In this document: piece by piece, positions 6,202 to 8,026 of the stretch | How the letters are laid out: every line of letters begins with the position of its first letter | Position numbering within the stretch: the stretch's first letter is position 1 | From: UBA4660 sp034408895 | GTDB taxonomy: Bacteria; Bacteroidota; Bacteroidia; Flavobacteriales_D; Sanyastnellaceae | DNA: 8,026 nt | NCBI GenBank assembly: GCA_034408895.1 | Contig: JAWXCI010000033.1 | Span: 1-8,026, forward strand | Reading direction: 5' to 3' | Translations under genes and position numbers: made by a program | The notes under the pieces: model-generated | What the model saw: the letters and a program-made list of their open reading frames with translations, nothing else | What the model was told of the DNA's origin: nothing | Database searches by the model: none

Positions 6202-8026
6202 TTATTTTTTTGTTGAGGAAAGTTGAAGAACCAAGACGCGGAATGCCTCCACTTCTCTTTTCAATTCTTCTAGTTCTTGAGTTTGCCAATCGTTGGTGGA
6301 TGCTTGTGCATTCAATTGTTCGATGAGTTTTTTATTCTCTTGTTGCAATGCTTCCATCTGACCATGCTGCTCCTGCACTGCTGAAGTAAGCACAGGAATA
6401 AATCCATCGTAGTTCAATGCAAGTAATGCCCGTTCGTCCCCGTGCATTTTCACATCTACCGGATGGACTAGCGCAGTAACTAATTCGGGCAACACATCAT
6501 ATACTTCCTGTGCAATAAATCCATAGGAGGTTTCATCGGAAAACTTTGAATCACGCCCAGCAGATTCTTTCATTTGGTATGAAACGGGACGCAATGATTT
6601 CACCGCTTCCAATCCATGCGCGATGGTTTGAACATTTGTTTTTAAAGTGCTGTCTGAAGATTGATAAAAGACATTGTATGCATAAACATCTCCATTAAAA
6701 AAACCAGCCCATCCCTGGTTGCCGGGGGTTAAGTAATCATAATCACCATAGACAGAGAAGATTTCATGAAAATTGTTTGGGTATGCAGTACCATTCAAAG
6801 ATTCGTTTGGAACGAAGCTGGTTCCTTGTGAAGATGCTGATGCCAAGGCATAAACTCCAAAATTGGCAGCGGTAGTAGCAGTGACAGCCAATCCATGTAA
6901 ACCAAAATTCGCGGAGCCGGAACTACTGCTCGCTACGCCCTGCACACCTATGCTTGGCGCAGACAAACCGGTTCCGTTGGCGGTTCCCAATACTCCAATT
7001 TTATATCCTGACGCACCACCCATTGCGTTGCCCACAACTCCAAAATTGCCGCCTGTTCCGAGCCCTGATGATTCTCCATACAAACCATATTTATTTAGTG
7101 ATGATGCTGAGGTCATGCTGATGGTCAAACCTTCAGGAGTTGTAGCAGATGTGCCACTCACATCTATTCGCATTCCTTTTCCAAAGTTGGAAGCCAGTTG
7201 TGCCTTATACGAAAGATTCGAATTCACACCTATACCCACTCCCCCACCACCTGTAGCGATATTCACGTTGCCATTGTGCGAGTCATTGATATAAACATTG
7301 CTAGATGTTTTTCCCGCTCTTATAAATGTATCTTCATTCGTTGCGTAATTGAAATGCGATGAATGCACGCTCCCTCTGAATGCAGCTGTGCCATCCAATC
7401 CGGTTCCTCTGTACACGTCCAGCGATGCAGTTGGAATTGAAAAAGCAAGTGGGTCAATGGCCACATTGCCGGCATTTGGATTCACTATATGCTCACCCCC
7501 AACGCTTATCCATGAGTTGGGAATTGCGACCGCATTTCCGCCATTGCTGACTGAAATCGTGTTACCAAGTATCGAGATTGTTTGCAGTTCGTTCGTTGCG
7601 CTTTCATCCACTGCGGAAATTTCTGTTCCGTTAAGAATGATTCCATCGCCTTGAGTGTAGGCCGCACCGGCTGGCAGATTCACAGTGTTTCCTCCAGTTA
7701 TGCTCATCGTGTTTCCATTCACGCTCAACGTTTGCAATTCGTTCGTTGCACTTGCATCGGATGCAGAAATGGCATTGCCTGCAATAGAAATTCCTGAGCC
7801 AGCACTGTAGGTAGTTCCAGTTGGAAGTGTCACACTTCCGCCCCCATTGCTCAGCGAAAGATTTGCGCCTGAAAGAGTGATGGTTTGAATTTCGTTGGTA
7901 TTGCTTGCATCGGTTGCTGAAATTGCGTTGCCAGCGATATTGATTCCACTGCCTGCTGTGTATGTCGTTCCAGTTGGAAGTGTTACACTTCCTCCACCAT
8001 TACTCAGCGCAAGATTTGCGCCTGAA
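6202..8026 (-). CDS. Tail-fibre-like repeat protein with C-terminal S74 chaperone (5' end outside window)
   Basis: The visible part is 607 residues and the reading frame is open to the right edge, so the true start lies outside. In order from the visible N side (residue 1 = codon at 8025), it has 51-residue tandem repeats (1-152, fading after), a less repetitive region, six 15-residue glycine-rich repeats (about 313-403), and a Peptidase_S74 intramolecular chaperone (457-607). The last has Ser457-Asp458 and Lys462 in SDSTLK, the SYGFIAQEVYDVLPELV core, LNYDGFIPVLTSAVQE, and a C-terminal coiled coil rich in Gln, Glu and Leu. In known members this domain trimerises a beta-helical stalk and cuts itself off before the Ser, using a Ser-Lys pair; here that would release about 151 residues. 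Likely a trimeric fibrous surface protein. No T9SS sorting tail is present. An internal GTG at 7833 is not the real start. Confidence 0.88.
   Translation of the reverse strand, partial: SGANLALSNGGGSVTLPTGTTYTAGSGINIAGNAISATDASNTNEIQTITLSGANLSLSNGGGSVTLPTGTTYSAGSGISIAGNAISASDASATNELQTLSVNGNTMSITGGNTVNLPAGAAYTQGDGIILNGTEISAVDESATNELQTISILGNTISVSNGGNAVAIPNSWISVGGEHIVNPNAGNVAIDPLAFSIPTASLDVYRGTGLDGTAAFRGSVHSSHFNYATNEDTFIRAGKTSSNVYINDSHNGNVNIATGGGGVGIGVNSNLSYKAQLASNFGKGMRIDVSGTSATTPEGLTISMTSASSLNKYGLYGESSGLGTGGNFGVVGNAMGGASGYKIGVLGTANGTGLSAPSIGVQGVASSSSGSANFGLHGLAVTATTAANFGVYALASASSQGTSFVPNESLNGTAYPNNFHEIFSVYGDYDYLTPGNQGWAGFFNGDVYAYNVFYQSSDSTLKTNVQTIAHGLEAVKSLRPVSYQMKESAGRDSKFSDETSYGFIAQEVYDVLPELVTALVHPVDVKMHGDERALLALNYDGFIPVLTSAVQEQHGQMEALQQENKKLIEQLNAQASTNDWQTQELEELKREVEAFRVLVLQLSSTKK
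6817..7089 (-). repeat. Six 15-residue glycine repeats (aromatic-G-x-x-G)
   Basis: The core pattern recurs as YGLYG, FGVVG, IGVLG, IGVQG, FGLHG and FGVYA, with spacings of 15, 15, 16, 15 and 15 residues, separated by Ser/Ala/Gly/Thr-rich loops. The regular spacing suggests a beta-solenoid or triple beta-helix stalk just before the chaperone domain. Confidence 0.7.
7570..8025 (-). repeat. 153-bp coding tandem repeats (51 residues)
   Basis: Three consecutive units are visible: 8025-7873 (153 bp), 7872-7720 (153 bp) and 7719-7570 (150 bp), with a truncated fourth after 7569. The unit pattern is SGANLxLSNGGGSVTLPTGT, then TYxAGSGIxIAGNAISAxDA, then SxTNExQT. The first two are clearly alike in DNA, the third more diverged, so the array degrades toward the C-terminus. 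It continues beyond the window. Such repeats are common in the stalks of S74-ending Bacteroidota proteins. Confidence 0.85.

Noticed and set aside
6202..7833. Complete gene starting at GTG 7833
   Set aside because: The frame stays open through the tandem repeats to the window edge, and this GTG is simply the Val of SVTLP in a repeat unit, so the gene is 5'-truncated by the window.
7570..8025. CRISPR array
   Set aside because: The units are 153 bp, in frame, and translate to a coherent 51-residue protein repeat with no short repeat/spacer pattern.
6202..8026. Prophage tail-fibre gene
   Set aside because: S74 domains occur in phages, but no other phage gene is seen and the next gene is a T9SS cargo, which points to a host surface protein. 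The sequence to the right is not visible, so this is not final.

Overview
The window looks like chromosomal DNA from a member of the Bacteroidota. The evidence is a C-terminal type IX secretion (T9SS) sorting domain, a giant periplasmic Reg_prop/Y_Y_Y sensor kinase, delta-60 and S74 surface-type proteins, AT-rich leaders without clear Shine-Dalgarno sites, and one match to the Bacteroidota -7 promoter element. I cannot place it below phylum with confidence.

Layout. Positions 1-400 hold no convincing intact gene. There is a short broken-looking reading frame near 102-212, whose first residues resemble a DnaJ start, and then a small cluster of palindromes and direct repeats (214-283). Positions 401-4195, minus strand, are a two-gene signalling operon: a 1033-residue membrane histidine kinase (GTG start at 4195), then, 54 bp downstream, a NarL/FixJ-type response regulator. 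Positions 4268-4621, plus strand, are a small DUF1801 protein diverging from the kinase. Positions 4645-8026, minus strand, are a second operon. Its first gene runs off the right edge of the window and encodes a repeat-rich, tail-fibre-like protein ending in an S74 intramolecular chaperone. Six bases after its stop begins a 516-residue secreted protein with seven delta-60 repeats and a T9SS sorting tail.

How they fit together. The kinase should sense a signal with its periplasmic propeller-type domains and pass phosphate from His829 to Asp54 of the regulator, which would bind DNA through its LuxR-type helix-turn-helix. Nothing in the window proves its target. The two repeat proteins are probably made together and probably act at the cell surface or outside the cell; their shared function is unknown.

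The most notable observation is a short, GC-rich sequence with two hairpins lying in frame inside the ATP-binding domain of the kinase (about 1221-1265). It adds roughly 15 residues between the G1 and G2 boxes and resembles a dispersed palindromic repeat that has become protein-coding. The second is the tight pairing of an S74 self-cleaving chaperone protein with a seven-repeat delta-60/T9SS protein.
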